Of a stretch of 37,032 nucleotides of DNA, positions 1 through 9,721 are shown one piece after another. The stretch's first letter is position 1; every line of letters starts with the position of its first letter. The position numbers were made by a program, and so were the translations under genes. The DNA comes from an uncultured Bacteroidales bacterium (GTDB lineage Bacteria; Bacteroidota; Bacteroidia; Bacteroidales; FEN-979), in the NCBI GenBank assembly GCA_903945175.1, contig CAJAUM010000141.1, forward strand, positions 1-37,032, written 5' to 3'. The notes under the pieces were generated by a model that did not search any database, was not told where the DNA came from, and worked only from the letters and a program-made list of their open reading frames with translations.

Positions 1-84
1 GATTACCGTTCCCTCCTTGTATTCTGTCTTCAGATACTCCTGATCTGTAAGCCCGAAGGCATGACTAAGCAAACTTGTACTCAT
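1..84 (-). CDS. ISL3-family transposase, N-terminal fragment (runs off the window)
   Basis: The minus strand from ATG at 84 reads MSTSLLSHAFGLTDQEYLKT and continues open to the window edge (28 codons). This closely resembles the start of ISL3-family DDE transposases, which commonly begin MSTSLLYHAFG and are followed by a zinc-finger region not visible here. The gene is cut by the window, not necessarily broken. The terminal inverted repeat of the element should lie between about 85 and 140; I could not define it from one end. The assignment rests on the N-terminal motif only. Confidence 0.65.
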   Translation of the reverse strand, partial: MSTSLLSHAFGLTDQEYLKTEYKEGTVI

Positions 85-142
85 TGGAAATCAGATTTTT
101 TATTCAAAATTAACTATAAGTACGCATTATTGCGATGAACCC

Positions 143-1345
143 ATTTTAATTGTTTTATTGTTCGTTTTCGGCGTCGCAAACGGACAGGACTGGACACAAC
201 AGCAATCTGGAACTGGAAGTTATTTATACGCGGTTTCCTTTGCCAATACCGATACCGGTTATGTTGCCGGCAGCGAGGGGACCATTTTGAAAACCATAGA
301 CGGAGGTGCACATTGGACAGTTCAGAATTCAGATATTGCCTATTTGCTGAAGTCGGTTTTTTTTACTGATGCCAACACAGGTTACGCAGTAGGGGGAGGC
401 AGCACGGGCGGTAAAATTTTAAAGACCACCAACGGAGGAGCGCTCTGGACAGGTCAGTTCGCCGGGACAACAAATTATTTGAATTCGGTCTTCTTTACTG
501 ATTCAAATACCGGATATGCAGTCGGGGAGTATGGCACAATCATGAAGACCACCGACGGAGGAAATCTTTGGAGCAGCCGACCTTCGGGAACCTTCTCTTC
601 CCTTTATTCCGTTTATTTTACCGATGCCAATACCGGCTATGCAGTCGGCGGCGGGGAACTCATCCTCAAAACCGTGAATGGAGGCACCAACTGGGTCATC
701 CAGTACCAGGGAAGCACCAGCGGAGTTTTATTTTCCGTCTGTTTTCCACAGGAAAACGTAGGTTATGCGGTGGGTGAAAGTATAAATCCAATGCATGGAA
801 CCATACTGAAGACCATCAATGGAGGAGCCGACTGGACAAGCCAGGAATCTGGGACCGGAAATTCCCTGAAATCGGTATTTTTCACCGATGTCAATACGGG
901 TTATGCCGTGGGCGGGTTTGGAGAAGGCATAATTGTGAAAACCACGGATGGCGGAACCAGCTGGATAGAGTTGACTTCGGGGACTTCAAAAGCGTTGTAT
1001 GCTGTTTATTTCCCGAAGGCCGATACAGGTTATGCTGTTGGTGAAAACGGCACCATCCTCAAGACCATCAATGGCGGAGGCGTGGGGATATATGAAACTT
1101 CAGATGACCAGACCCATTTCAAAATTTATCCCAACCCGGCAAGTGAGTTGATCAGCGTTGAATCTCCGGTTATACCGGGGAATACAAGACTTACAGTTTC
1201 AGATCTGCAGGGCCGTGTATTAAAGGAAATGGAGATCACAGGTCTTAAAACACAGATTGGTATCCGGGATCTTCCATCGGGGATCTATTTCCTCAGGGTT
1301 AAAAATGCGAAATTGGTCGAAACTTTAAAACTGATCAAAAGATAA
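143..1345 (+). CDS. Secreted YCF48-like repeat protein with type IX secretion C-terminal sorting domain
   Basis: The protein carries seven tandem repeats of about 43 residues (core: SVFFTDxNTGYAVGxxGTILKTxxGGxxW), the pattern of YCF48/photosystem II stability factor-like beta-propeller blades often seen in secreted bacteroidete proteins. The last 75 residues, from FKIYPNPASE to the C-terminus, form a type A T9SS sorting domain, so export across both membranes and surface attachment or release are expected. A hydrophobic stretch (ILIVLLFVFGVANGQ) forms the signal peptide core, but no in-frame ATG precedes it. The first common alternative start is TTG at 158, inside the signal. ATG at 135 is out of frame by one base and would otherwise give a perfect signal peptide. 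The start given is the beginning of the signal core, not a confirmed codon. The substrate or ligand is unknown. Confidence 0.75.
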   Translation: MLIVLLFVFGVANGQDWTQQQSGTGSYLYAVSFANTDTGYVAGSEGTILKTIDGGAHWTVQNSDIAYLLKSVFFTDANTGYAVGGGSTGGKILKTTNGGALWTGQFAGTTNYLNSVFFTDSNTGYAVGEYGTIMKTTDGGNLWSSRPSGTFSSLYSVYFTDANTGYAVGGGELILKTVNGGTNWVIQYQGSTSGVLFSVCFPQENVGYAVGESINPMHGTILKTINGGADWTSQESGTGNSLKSVFFTDVNTGYAVGGFGEGIIVKTTDGGTSWIELTSGTSKALYAVYFPKADTGYAVGENGTILKTINGGGVGIYETSDDQTHFKIYPNPASELISVESPVIPGNTRLTVSDLQGRVLKEMEITGLKTQIGIRDLPSGIYFLRVKNAKLVETLKLIKR

Positions 1346-1346
1346 A

Positions 1347-1625
1347 ATGCTGCCTTCTATGATCCCTTTGATCATTGTGGCCATTTCAGGCCTGTCGGGC
1401 ATTGGTGGGTTGTTTTTTGCCAGGGAATCAGCCGAAGCGAAGGGGTTCGAAGTTGGCAGCAACTACCAGCGTCAGTCGGCGATAGATTTGCTGTCCTATG
1501 CAGTCATCGCGGTTCTGATCTGGTTTATCAAATGGGGCATCAAAGCCGAGCTGACCATATTTATGGCCTTTATCTTTTTTATTCTTTTTTTCAGCATTGA
1601 ACCATTTTACGCGGCATCAATGTAA
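1347..1625 (+). CDS. Small membrane protein of unknown function
   Basis: This 92-residue ORF starts one base after the preceding stop codon, so it is probably co-transcribed with the YCF48-like gene. It has an N-terminal hydrophobic helix (about residues 5-25), a polar charged middle (ARESAEAKGFEVGSNYQRQS), and two further hydrophobic segments (about 48-62 and 68-88), suggesting two or three membrane passes. I do not recognise the family. Coding is supported by the amino-acid pattern and by tight spacing rather than by homology. Confidence 0.5.
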   Translation: MLPSMIPLIIVAISGLSGIGGLFFARESAEAKGFEVGSNYQRQSAIDLLSYAVIAVLIWFIKWGIKAELTIFMAFIFFILFFSIEPFYAASM

Positions 1626-1652
1626 GCGGCCAGAAACTGGCAACCCGACCTG

Positions 1653-2624
1653 TTACTGTGTTTGTCCCGCCAGGATTTTCCTGTTCAATGTCCGGTTAAT
1701 GGCAAATCCTTTAATGGTCCATTGGAATTCAGTTTGGTTTAAACTCATCAGGATCCAGCCATAGATATAACCGGAGCCCTTTTTCATTCTGAATCCAAAA
1801 TAATTATCTCCATTGGTACACTCCTCATCACAACTCCAAAATTTCCAGTAAACCCTCACCGTTTCTGCATGGTCAGAATACATAAGCATATCCGAAACAG
1901 GCTGCCCCGGAGGGATCACGTCGGCACAATGGCCGATCAGATCATTAACCGCCACGGAATTTGTTGCCCCAATCGCTGAAATGTCGGAATAACGCATGAA
2001 ATTCATGCAGGGCATGCCGGCACTGTGAAATTCGTGCCATGTTTGGCTGTTAACCCTGAAATCAAAGGTTCCGTCATTGTCAGCGTCAATATCATAATGG
2101 GCCGAGGAATCCCTTGGTACGGGTTGCCTGCAGTCGTACTGAAGGTTCGGTGGATCCCAGTATCTCACGGGTCTAATAAGGATTTCAGGGTTGATCTCTG
2201 TATAAACAATTGAATCAGGAATCAGTCGTGCAAACGAGACGGTATCCCCGTATGCGGTTCCGGCGCTGTTGGTGGCATAGGCCCTTACAAAGTAGGTCGC
2301 ATTCGAGTCGAGGCCGGTGATTAAACTGGTGTAGCTGCCTGTCCCGGTTCCATTGTTGGTTTTATGATTGAGGATCGTGGGCGTTTGGCCTGTTCTCCAG
2401 CAGATTCCGCGGGCTGTAACCGTGGCTCCCCCGTCGGCGGAGACCTCTCCCCCGCAGCTGGCCGTTGTGGTAGTTATTTCAGTGACCTGGCTGGTGGTAA
2501 CAGTTGGTAAAACGGGATCGGGAAGGGCGACCGGCTCCTTTTTTTTGCAGCCTTCCCCGGAAAGCAGGTATAATACTGCGATAACACCTGAAGAAAGCCC
2601 CAGTATCTTCTTGACTGGAATCAT
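1653..2624 (-). CDS. Lipoprotein with a fibronectin-like domain
   Basis: The 323-residue product starts with a basic-hydrophobic leader ending LLSGEGC (Cys26), a probable lipobox for lipidation and outer-membrane anchoring. Residues about 40-130 (TSQVTEITTTTASCGGEVSA to AYATNSAGTAYGDTVSF) match the fibronectin type III-like module found in many bacteroidete surface lipoproteins. The remaining C-terminal 190 residues contain several Cys and Trp residues and a DADNDGTFDF stretch that could bind calcium; I do not recognise that part. A TATCTTTG box lies just upstream on the minus strand. The partner or substrate is unknown. Confidence 0.7.
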   Translation of the reverse strand: MIPVKKILGLSSGVIAVLYLLSGEGCKKKEPVALPDPVLPTVTTSQVTEITTTTASCGGEVSADGGATVTARGICWRTGQTPTILNHKTNNGTGTGSYTSLITGLDSNATYFVRAYATNSAGTAYGDTVSFARLIPDSIVYTEINPEILIRPVRYWDPPNLQYDCRQPVPRDSSAHYDIDADNDGTFDFRVNSQTWHEFHSAGMPCMNFMRYSDISAIGATNSVAVNDLIGHCADVIPPGQPVSDMLMYSDHAETVRVYWKFWSCDEECTNGDNYFGFRMKKGSGYIYGWILMSLNQTEFQWTIKGFAINRTLNRKILAGQTQ

Positions 2625-2643
2625 TACAATGAGGATTGTAATT

Positions 2644-2651
2644 CAAAGATA
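2644..2651 (-). promoter_or_regulatory. Bacteroidete -7 promoter box of the lipoprotein gene
   Basis: The minus strand reads TATCTTTG, matching the TAnnTTTG consensus for the primary sigma factor of Bacteroidota, about 20 nt before the lipoprotein start codon. No good TTTG -33 element is visible 19-21 bp upstream. Confidence 0.5.
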
Positions 2652-2691
2652 ATTAAAAAAAATTCGTACTGGCAGAGTTTCCTGTATGAAA

Positions 2692-4941
2692 TTAAAACCA
2701 ATATCCCAGGTTCAGAAACAGCATCAGGCCCGGATTCAGGTTAGAGCTCATGATGGATAGTTCCAATGGTCCGATGAAACTGTCGTACCCGGCTGTGACG
2801 CCATAGCCGAAGAGGAAATTGCCTCCGGCAAAAAGCTGGTCAAATTTAGATTCATTGCCCCCCGCATCAGCACGGAGGGTCAGGTATAATTTATTGTATA
2901 CATTGCATTGAAGCTTCAACCGGCCAACCAGGGAGTAGGAGCCGAATTCCTGGATGAAATGCAGCCCGGTGAAGGGGACGATGGATTCAATATAATTGTC
3001 GGGCGCCAGTCCCCCCAACCCGAACAGGTGCTGAATGGGAGGTTTCCCGGTATAGTTGAGGGTGGCACCTGCGAAAATTCCCGGCTGTAAAACGAACCGG
3101 CCTGATAACCGGATGTTCTGGTCAAATTTCAGGCTGATGATGGCTGAATTTGTAAATAGTTGCTGTGACCAGTTCTGTGAAAAGGGCATGACATATTCAG
3201 CCTTCAGGACCGCCTTGATACCGGATGTAGGATAGCAGACCTTGTCGCGGGTATCGGCATTCAGGTATACAAAAACACTTCCGTAACTCGAAAAATTTGC
3301 AAAGGGAAGGTAGTTGCTGTCAATCACGATATCCTGCCTGAACCGGAAATATTCATAATCAAACCCTGCTTTCAGATTGACCATGTTCCGGAAGTTGTAG
3401 TTGAAATAGAGGGAGGCCTTGTAGTTTGTTAAATTAAAGCGGTTGGTCTTGCTCTCTTTATCATAGGTGTCAACCTGAAAAGTATAGAATTCAGCGCTGA
3501 CCCCAAGTGCCGCTTTCCCACCCAGCCCGAGCATATAAATGGCCCTGACCCTTGGATTTACAGCAACATTCAGCTCGGCGAACAGCTTGGAATTGTTTCC
3601 GAGCACGTTGCGGAATGTCCCGCCCAGCGTTAAGATAATGCCATAATCGGTGTCATAATGTACGCCAGCTGAAACCTCTCCCGGACCTCCCTCCACCGCA
3701 TTGATCACGAGGTTTGTTTTGCCCTCCTTGTACTCCATTTCATACGAAATCCGCTTAAAATATCCCGAGCCGTAGGTAAGCCGGATGTCCTTCTCCAACT
3801 CGTCCATCGATACCTTCCTGTGGAGATAGCTTCCGAAGATGCTTTTGAAATAACTGTCCCGCATCTTTTTATTCCCGCGAACGATCAGGCTGTCGACTTT
3901 GAAGGATGTCACCGGAGTCGTATTGTAACTTTTCAACGGCCGGAATTCGATGGCATTCAGGGAGTCAGCAAGGGCTTTGATCTCTTTGAAGTGTTCGCGT
4001 GCCACCCGTTCACCAACCGCCATGATGGAGTCATATTTTTCGAAATCCATCATTCCGTAATTCAGTTTGATCCGTACCTTGAGATCAGTCAGACTGTCCC
4101 CGATTTCATTGGCCCTCACACGGGCAAAGGAGGTGATCTGGTCGAGAATGGCGGGAATAGAAGAAAGTTCTTCCCGGGTTTTTGACAGACCCGACTGAAC
4201 GTCGCCCCCGATGATGATCTCGGCACCCATCTCTTTTACCTGTTTCACCGGGTAGTTGTTAACCACACCGCCATCAACAAGGTAATAACCCATATAATCC
4301 GTCGGTTCGAAATAACCCGGAATCGACATACTGGAGCGAATAGCCATGGGTAGGTATCCTTTGTTCAAGACCACGGCCTCCCCGGTAAAAAGGTTTGTGC
4401 CAATACACAAAAAGGGAGTCTGAAGGTCATGGAAATCCCTGATTTTGTAGGCGGGTGAAAAAAACCTGTTGAGTAGCAGGTTGATCTCCTGCCCCTGGTA
4501 CATGGAGCCAAGTCCGATCTTTTTATTTTTCAGCGGGAGGTTTACAATGGTTTTCTCCCCGATCACCTTTTCTTCATAGGCAACATACTTCCGATCGGCA
4601 ACGTCCTTGAGGAGCGCGTTCCAGTTCTGACTCCTGATCAATTTGGCGATGGAGTCGGGATGATATCCAATGGCATATAACCCGCCGATGATGCTGCCGA
4701 TGCTTGATCCGCCGATGTAATCGATCCGCAAGCCCGCCTCCTGAATTACCCTGAGCAACCCGACATAGGCAAAACCTTTGGCGCCCCCGCCACTAAATAC
4801 AAGCCCTACCGATGGTCGCTTACGCAGGGTGTCAGAAATCGACGGACCGGCAAAAACTGAAACTGCGAACAGGCAAAGGAGCAGCGGAATCAGCTTCGTA
4901 ATGATACCAGTACCCCGGGACAGGATGGAACGATCTTTCAT
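2692..4941 (-). CDS. Patatin-like phospholipase fused to POTRA and outer-membrane beta-barrel (PlpD-like)
   Basis: The N-terminal patatin domain has the oxyanion loop GGGAKGFAYVG, the nucleophile motif GGSSIGS (Ser about 80) and the catalytic dyad Asp in VDGGVVNNYP (about 223). Downstream comes a POTRA-like segment (SFKVDSLIVRGNKKMRDSYF, about 340-410) and then a C-terminal region of alternating beta strands ending in aromatic NLGYWF, as in the surface antigen D15/BamA barrel family. This is the architecture of type Vd autotransporters and related bacteroidete patatins, so an outer-membrane-located lipase or acyl hydrolase is expected. The start at 4941 was chosen because it gives a clean signal peptide (MKDRSILSRG to VSVFA); an upstream ATG at 5007 adds 22 unlikely residues. 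The natural lipid substrate cannot be read from sequence. Confidence 0.85.
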   Translation of the reverse strand: MKDRSILSRGTGIITKLIPLLLCLFAVSVFAGPSISDTLRKRPSVGLVFSGGGAKGFAYVGLLRVIQEAGLRIDYIGGSSIGSIIGGLYAIGYHPDSIAKLIRSQNWNALLKDVADRKYVAYEEKVIGEKTIVNLPLKNKKIGLGSMYQGQEINLLLNRFFSPAYKIRDFHDLQTPFLCIGTNLFTGEAVVLNKGYLPMAIRSSMSIPGYFEPTDYMGYYLVDGGVVNNYPVKQVKEMGAEIIIGGDVQSGLSKTREELSSIPAILDQITSFARVRANEIGDSLTDLKVRIKLNYGMMDFEKYDSIMAVGERVAREHFKEIKALADSLNAIEFRPLKSYNTTPVTSFKVDSLIVRGNKKMRDSYFKSIFGSYLHRKVSMDELEKDIRLTYGSGYFKRISYEMEYKEGKTNLVINAVEGGPGEVSAGVHYDTDYGIILTLGGTFRNVLGNNSKLFAELNVAVNPRVRAIYMLGLGGKAALGVSAEFYTFQVDTYDKESKTNRFNLTNYKASLYFNYNFRNMVNLKAGFDYEYFRFRQDIVIDSNYLPFANFSSYGSVFVYLNADTRDKVCYPTSGIKAVLKAEYVMPFSQNWSQQLFTNSAIISLKFDQNIRLSGRFVLQPGIFAGATLNYTGKPPIQHLFGLGGLAPDNYIESIVPFTGLHFIQEFGSYSLVGRLKLQCNVYNKLYLTLRADAGGNESKFDQLFAGGNFLFGYGVTAGYDSFIGPLELSIMSSNLNPGLMLFLNLGYWF

Positions 4942-4986
4942 CTGGTTAAATTTGAGGTGAATATAGGGAATTCTTGGAAAATTCAT

Positions 4987-4994
4987 TAGCTTTG
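4987..4994 (+). promoter_or_regulatory. Probable -7 promoter box for the methyltransferase-amidase pair
   Basis: TAGCTTTG matches TAnnTTTG on the plus strand about 55 nt before the methyltransferase start. No convincing TTTG lies 19-21 bp upstream, so the call is tentative. Confidence 0.4.
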
Positions 4995-5049
4995 TTATGA
5001 ATCTCAATCCGGACTTTTAATTTCAACCGTTCCTGTATAGAAAAACATC

Positions 5050-6234
5050 ATGGCAAATCAGCAATTCGACCTTTTCATTGACAAACTCCAATCCCTTATT
5101 AGTAGCAGGGAACTGATCAAACTGGTGATCAGCAACCAGCGCGATCATTCCTCCGACCTTAAAAGTATCGTCATTACCCTCATTGATATAAAAAAAGGGA
5201 CCAGGTTAAATTTCGTGTATCGCTATAAAACAAAGGATACTACGAAGAATTATGATCCCGGGGAGGCCATGATCCTGATCAGAAAATCACTGGAGGATGA
5301 CTTTTTAAATGCCGACCTGTTCTCTGGAAAGGAGACCCTGCGTTTGCTGATTACTGAACATGGAAAGGTGAAAATCAGGTCAAACCAGCCTGCGATGAAA
5401 CAGGTTGCGGATTTCAGCCACGACCGCCGGAAGGAGCGGGTTATTGCTACGGAAAACAACATCTATCTACGCGAACTGGGAATTCTGAATTCCAATTTTG
5501 AATTGAGGAAGGAGATGACCGACAAGTATCTCCAGGTGAACCGCTACATCGAACTGCTGGAGCCCTTTATCAGGGAACTCGAATTGCCCGTTGGGTTTCA
5601 TGTGGCCGATATGGGATCGGGAAAGGGATATCTCACCTTTGCCCTCTATGATTATCTGACCGGTACGCTTGGAAAACCACCGGTGATGACCGGTGTGGAA
5701 TCAAGGAAAGAGCTTGTAAAGATCTGCAACGACATCGCCGGAAAGGCCGCCTTTACCAATCTGAAATTCAACACGGGAAACATCAGGGAGGCAGAACTGG
5801 CGAAAGTTGACATTCTCATAGCGTTACATGCCTGTGATACCGCCACGGATGACGCTATTTTCAGGGGGATTACCTCCGGGGCATCCCTGATTGTCTGCGC
5901 ACCTTGCTGCCACAAGCAGATCCGGAAGGAACTGGATGTTAAAAACGACCTGAAGGGGATCCTGAAACATGGCATTCTTGAAGAGCGCCAGGCCGAAATC
6001 ATTACAGATGGCCTGCGTGCCCTGGTCATGGAGGCCCACGGGTATAAAACAAAGGTGTTTGAATTTATATCCACGGAACATACGCCGAAAAATCTGATGA
6101 TCGTGGGGCTGAAAATCCACGGGAAACCAGCCGTCATAAAAAAAAGTCTTGAGCAGATCCGGGCGATCAAGGAGATGTTCGGGATAAAAATGCATTACCT
6201 GGAGGAGTTGTTTGTGACACATGACAAATCTTAA
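5050..6234 (+). CDS. Class I SAM-dependent methyltransferase (Methyltransf_32/METTL25-like)
   Basis: The 394-residue protein has the SAM-binding glycine loop VADMGSGKGYLTFALYDYL at about residues 185-203, an acidic residue after strand 2 (TGVESRKEL), and a DILIALHACDTATDDAI segment followed by CAPCCHKQIRKEL. This combination is typical of the Methyltransf_32 family, which includes METTL25-like proteins. The N-terminal 170 residues lack a recognised domain and may recognise the substrate. The gene is 11 nt upstream of the amidase gene, so the two are probably one transcript. The target of methylation (RNA, protein or small molecule) is not evident. Confidence 0.75.
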   Translation: MANQQFDLFIDKLQSLISSRELIKLVISNQRDHSSDLKSIVITLIDIKKGTRLNFVYRYKTKDTTKNYDPGEAMILIRKSLEDDFLNADLFSGKETLRLLITEHGKVKIRSNQPAMKQVADFSHDRRKERVIATENNIYLRELGILNSNFELRKEMTDKYLQVNRYIELLEPFIRELELPVGFHVADMGSGKGYLTFALYDYLTGTLGKPPVMTGVESRKELVKICNDIAGKAAFTNLKFNTGNIREAELAKVDILIALHACDTATDDAIFRGITSGASLIVCAPCCHKQIRKELDVKNDLKGILKHGILEERQAEIITDGLRALVMEAHGYKTKVFEFISTEHTPKNLMIVGLKIHGKPAVIKKSLEQIRAIKEMFGIKMHYLEELFVTHDKS

Positions 6235-6245
6235 ATAATATTAAA

Positions 6246-7838
6246 ATGAAAAAATTCTACATTATTTCAGCGATATGCTGTATGATACTTCTCGGGCTGT
6301 TTTCCTGTCAGCAGGATGTAAAAAACGGGAAAGAGGCAGCTGCAAAAATTTCACTGGATGAAATTACAATAGCTGACCTTCAGCAAGGGTACAAGGATGG
6401 CAGTTTCACCATTGAAGATGTGGTGAAGCAGTACCTTGGACGCATCGATTCGATCGACAAAAACGGGCCAAAGCTCAACTCCATCCTGATCATCAATCCC
6501 GATGCCCTGGAAATCGCCCTCCTGCTTGACAAAGAGCTCGCCGCGGGGAAGTCAAGGGGCCCCCTGCACGGGATCCCTGTGCTGTTGAAAGATAACATCG
6601 ACACCCACGATAAAATGCCGGTAACGGCTGGTTCAGCGGCCCTGAGGAATTCCTATCCGGAGAATGACAGCTGGGTGGCGAAGAAGCTGAGAGAAGCGGG
6701 AGCGGTCATCCTCGGAAAGGTCAACCTGAGTGAGTGGGCCAACTTCCGTTCCAAGATATCCTCCAGTGGATGGAGCGGGGTAGGCGGACAGACTAAGAAT
6801 CCCTACGTCCTTGACCGGAATCCCTGCGGATCCAGCTCCGGATCGGGTGTGGCCGTATCGGCCAACCTGTGTGTCCTGGCCATTGGAACCGAAACCAACG
6901 GCTCGATCGTTTGCCCGTCGAACAACAACGGCATTGTGGGCCTCAAACCCACGGTAGGACTGATCAGCCGTTCAGGCATTATCCCCATCTCCTTTACGCA
7001 GGATACGCCAGGCCCGATGGGGCGCACGGTGACCGACGTAGCCATCTGTCTGGGTTCATTGACGGGTGTTGATCCGGCCGATGCGAAAACTTTGGCCTCT
7101 GCGGGGAATTCTCAAACCGATTACACCCGGTTTTTAAAGGCGGATGGTCTTAAAGGAAAACGCATCGGGCTCTTAAAAGAGTCGATGGGATTTCATCCCA
7201 AAGTTGATCTGCTTATGGACCAAACCATCACCTGGTTGAAAAGCCAGGGTGCCGAGGTCATAGAACTAAAGGAGCCCTTCGATCCCGCGATTGAAAAAGC
7301 ATCCTTCGAAGTCATGCTTTTCGAATTCAAGGATGGACTGAACAGGTATTTTCAGAGCCTGGGAGCGAAGGCCCCGGTAAAAAGCATGGCCGATCTGATC
7401 GCGTTCAATAAAAAGGATTCCATCGAATTGAGATACTTCGACCAGAAATTGCTGGAGGAGGCGGAGGCGAAAGGCGGACTTGATTCCCCGGAATATAAAA
7501 GGAGCCTGGAGGTCATGCTGAAGGGAACGAGGGAAGAGGGAATCGACAAGCTGATGAATGAGCACAAGCTGGATGCCATTATGGCTCCAACCGGGGCCCC
7601 TGCCTGGAAAACGGATTTGGTTGACGGTGACCTCTTTTTGGGAGGAAGTTCATCCCCGGCAGCCATCTCAGGCTACCCGGCCATCACGGTTCCCATGGGG
7701 TTCATTGACGGACTGCCTGTTGGCGTCTCTTTTTTCGGCAGGGCCTGGAGTGAACCTATCCTCCTTGAAATCGCCTTTGGCTATGAGCAGGGAACCAAAC
7801 ATAGGAAACCACCGCAATTCCTCATTGATATTCCTTGA
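6246..7838 (+). CDS. Amidase-signature family hydrolase, predicted lipoprotein
   Basis: This 530-residue protein carries the amidase-signature Ser-cisSer-Lys triad: Lys115 in [11 protein letters not shown], the serine-rich [12 protein letters not shown] loop (about 194-205), and the nucleophile Ser220 in GTETNGSI. It is homologous to GatA and fatty-acid amide hydrolases, but it lacks gatB/gatC neighbours and has a lipoprotein signal (LLGLFSC, Cys21). It is therefore more likely an envelope amidase hydrolysing peptide or aryl amides than a tRNA amidotransferase subunit. It follows the methyltransferase by 11 nt. Its 3' end overlaps the convergent cstA gene by 17 bp. Confidence 0.85.
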   Translation: MKKFYIISAICCMILLGLFSCQQDVKNGKEAAAKISLDEITIADLQQGYKDGSFTIEDVVKQYLGRIDSIDKNGPKLNSILIINPDALEIALLLDKELAAGKSRGPLHGIPVLLKDNIDTHDKMPVTAGSAALRNSYPENDSWVAKKLREAGAVILGKVNLSEWANFRSKISSSGWSGVGGQTKNPYVLDRNPCGSSSGSGVAVSANLCVLAIGTETNGSIVCPSNNNGIVGLKPTVGLISRSGIIPISFTQDTPGPMGRTVTDVAICLGSLTGVDPADAKTLASAGNSQTDYTRFLKADGLKGKRIGLLKESMGFHPKVDLLMDQTITWLKSQGAEVIELKEPFDPAIEKASFEVMLFEFKDGLNRYFQSLGAKAPVKSMADLIAFNKKDSIELRYFDQKLLEEAEAKGGLDSPEYKRSLEVMLKGTREEGIDKLMNEHKLDAIMAPTGAPAWKTDLVDGDLFLGGSSSPAAISGYPAITVPMGFIDGLPVGVSFFGRAWSEPILLEIAFGYEQGTKHRKPPQFLIDIP

Positions 7839-9630
7839 GGGCCTTTAACCATCCGGGAATGGCATCTTTCAGAATGATGACCACCGAAAGCATGATGATC
7901 AGGGTTAGTGCCAGGTTGATCGACCCCTGAACATACATCTTATCGGAACTCATCTGGGGGATATAGATCCCTATGATGTTCATTATCCCCGCCACAAAGG
8001 TGGTTATCCCCACAAAGGCGAGCGGGATAAGGGTGACCCAGGCATACCGGATCTTTCCCTGGTTGATGATATAGGAAGTGCCAATGGTGAGGGCAATGGT
8101 GGCAAGCAGCTGATTGGCTGAACCAAACATAGGCCAGATGGTGGAAACGCTTCCTGTATAGATGAAATACCCCCAGAAGAATACTACGATGGCGCTGGCA
8201 ATCAGATTGCCCGGAAGCCAGTCTGTTCTGCCAAACGGTTTATAGAATTTGCCCATCAGCTCCTGGAGAATGAATCGTGCCACCCTGGTTCCAGCGTCGA
8301 TTGTGGTAAGGATGAACAGCGCTTCGAACATGATGGCAAAATGGTACCAATATGACATCAGGGATTTCAGTCCGGGGATGGAAGAAAAAATCTGGGCCAT
8401 CCCAACTGCCAGGGATACCGCTCCACCTGTGCGTCCGGCAAGGGATTCACCAACTGCCACTTCAAGATTGGGCAAATCTGAGGAGGAGAAGCCCATTGCT
8501 TTTAGTTGCGGCAGGAATTGGGCCAGCTTTTCGGCTGGGACATTGATCATGAAATAATCCATAGGGAAGAGGCTGGCGGCTGCAATAAGCGCCATGACAC
8601 TGACGAGTCCTTCGGAAAGCATCGCCCCTACGGCAATCGGACGTATATGTTGCTCACTCATGATCATCTTGGGCGTGGTGCCCGAACTGATCAGGGCGTG
8701 AAAACCGGAGATGGCGCCACAGGCAATGGTGATAAACAGGTAAGGGAATAGGGTTCCCGGGATGATGGGTCCACCCCCGCGGATGAAGGAGGTGAAGGCG
8801 GGCATTTTCAGGTCGGGGGCAACCACAATGATCCCTAGGGCAAGCATGGCAACAACCCCCAGTTTCATGATCGAACTCAGGTAGTCGCGCGGTGAAAGCA
8901 GCAGCCATACCGGCAATACGGAGGCCAAAAAGCCATAACCGGCAAGCAACAGGGTGAGTGTTTTTGGGGTATAATCGAACCACGAAGCAATGGGAGAGGA
9001 GGGGATATATTTTCCAAAGATGACAGCCAGGGTGAGCAGAATGACCCCAATAATGGTTGCTTCTGCGGTTTTATGCTTTCTGAATTTGAACATCCAAACA
9101 CCCATAAGCAGGGCGATAGGAATGGTAGCCGCGATGGTAAAGGTTCCCCAGCTTGATTCGGCCAGCGCATTGACCACCACCAGCCCGAGACCGGCCATGG
9201 CTATAATGATAATAACGAACGTGGCTACAGACGCAATGATTCCGCTGGAGGCCTTCCCGATCTCGGCCCTGGCAATGGCAGCCAGTGACTTTCCGTTATG
9301 ACGCACCGAGGCAGTCAGGATGACCATGTCGTGTACTGAACCTGCCATGACGGCGCCAACGACCATCCATACGAAACCGGGGAAGTAGCCGAACTGACAG
9401 GCCAGAACAGGGCCAACCAGCGGGCCGGCGCCTGCAATTGCTGCAAAATGGTGCCCGAACACAATCCATTTCTTCATGGGAACGTAATCGCGGTCATCAT
9501 ATAACAGGGTTGATGGGGTCGCCCTGTTAGGATCCAGTGAAAGTACTTTAGCAGAGATAAAACTGAAGTAGAATCGGTAGGCGAGCGCAAAGATTGCAAT
9601 GGCAGCAATGACGAGGGGCATGGCATTCAT
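7822..9630 (-). CDS. cstA: Carbon starvation protein A, peptide/pyruvate transporter family
   Basis: The product is about 602 residues with at least 14 hydrophobic segments. It contains family hallmarks such as [19 protein letters not shown] near the N-terminus, [37 protein letters not shown] and [15 protein letters not shown]. CstA proteins are inner-membrane transporters implicated in peptide uptake during carbon starvation and, in some bacteria, pyruvate transport. The start at 9630 ([16 protein letters not shown]) is favoured over the longer ATG at 9675, which would add a polar unrelated extension and would lie upstream of the promoter-like box. The gene is divergent from nuoA and converges with the amidase gene. 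Confidence 0.9.
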   Translation of the reverse strand: MNAMPLVIAAIAIFALAYRFYFSFISAKVLSLDPNRATPSTLLYDDRDYVPMKKWIVFGHHFAAIAGAGPLVGPVLACQFGYFPGFVWMVVGAVMAGSVHDMVILTASVRHNGKSLAAIARAEIGKASSGIIASVATFVIIIIAMAGLGLVVVNALAESSWGTFTIAATIPIALLMGVWMFKFRKHKTAEATIIGVILLTLAVIFGKYIPSSPIASWFDYTPKTLTLLLAGYGFLASVLPVWLLLSPRDYLSSIMKLGVVAMLALGIIVVAPDLKMPAFTSFIRGGGPIIPGTLFPYLFITIACGAISGFHALISSGTTPKMIMSEQHIRPIAVGAMLSEGLVSVMALIAAASLFPMDYFMINVPAEKLAQFLPQLKAMGFSSSDLPNLEVAVGESLAGRTGGAVSLAVGMAQIFSSIPGLKSLMSYWYHFAIMFEALFILTTIDAGTRVARFILQELMGKFYKPFGRTDWLPGNLIASAIVVFFWGYFIYTGSVSTIWPMFGSANQLLATIALTIGTSYIINQGKIRYAWVTLIPLAFVGITTFVAGIMNIIGIYIPQMSSDKMYVQGSINLALTLIIMLSVVIILKDAIPGWLKALKEYQ

Positions 9631-9634
9631 ATAG

Positions 9635-9642
9635 CAAAGATA
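9635..9642 (-). promoter_or_regulatory. Probable -7 box of cstA
   Basis: The minus strand reads TATCTTTG four bases before the chosen ATG. If used, the transcript would be nearly leaderless, or translation would begin at the ATG at 9621. No TTTG -33 box is visible at the expected distance. Confidence 0.4.
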
Positions 9643-9694
9643 GAAAAACTGGTTTTTCTTTGTGAAGATTTTCACGGCAATTCAAAATATTATT

Positions 9695-9702
9695 TATCTT
9701 TG
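9695..9702 (+). promoter_or_regulatory. -7 promoter box of the nuo operon
   Basis: TATCTTTG lies 19 nt before the nuoA start. A TTTTC tract ending at 9673, 21 bp upstream, could serve as a degenerate -33 element. This is the only promoter-like box in the intergenic region facing nuoA, and the 13-kb operon has no other obvious internal one. Confidence 0.55.
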
Positions 9703-9721
9703 TCAAGAATAATTCTAAATA

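Noticed and set aside
5652-6222. Two minus-strand ORFs opposite the methyltransferase
   Set aside because: They overlap the conserved coding part of the methyltransferase and show no domain of their own.
6246-7838. GatA subunit of aspartyl/glutamyl-tRNA amidotransferase
   Set aside because: The protein has a lipoprotein signal and no gatB or gatC neighbours; an envelope amidase is more likely.
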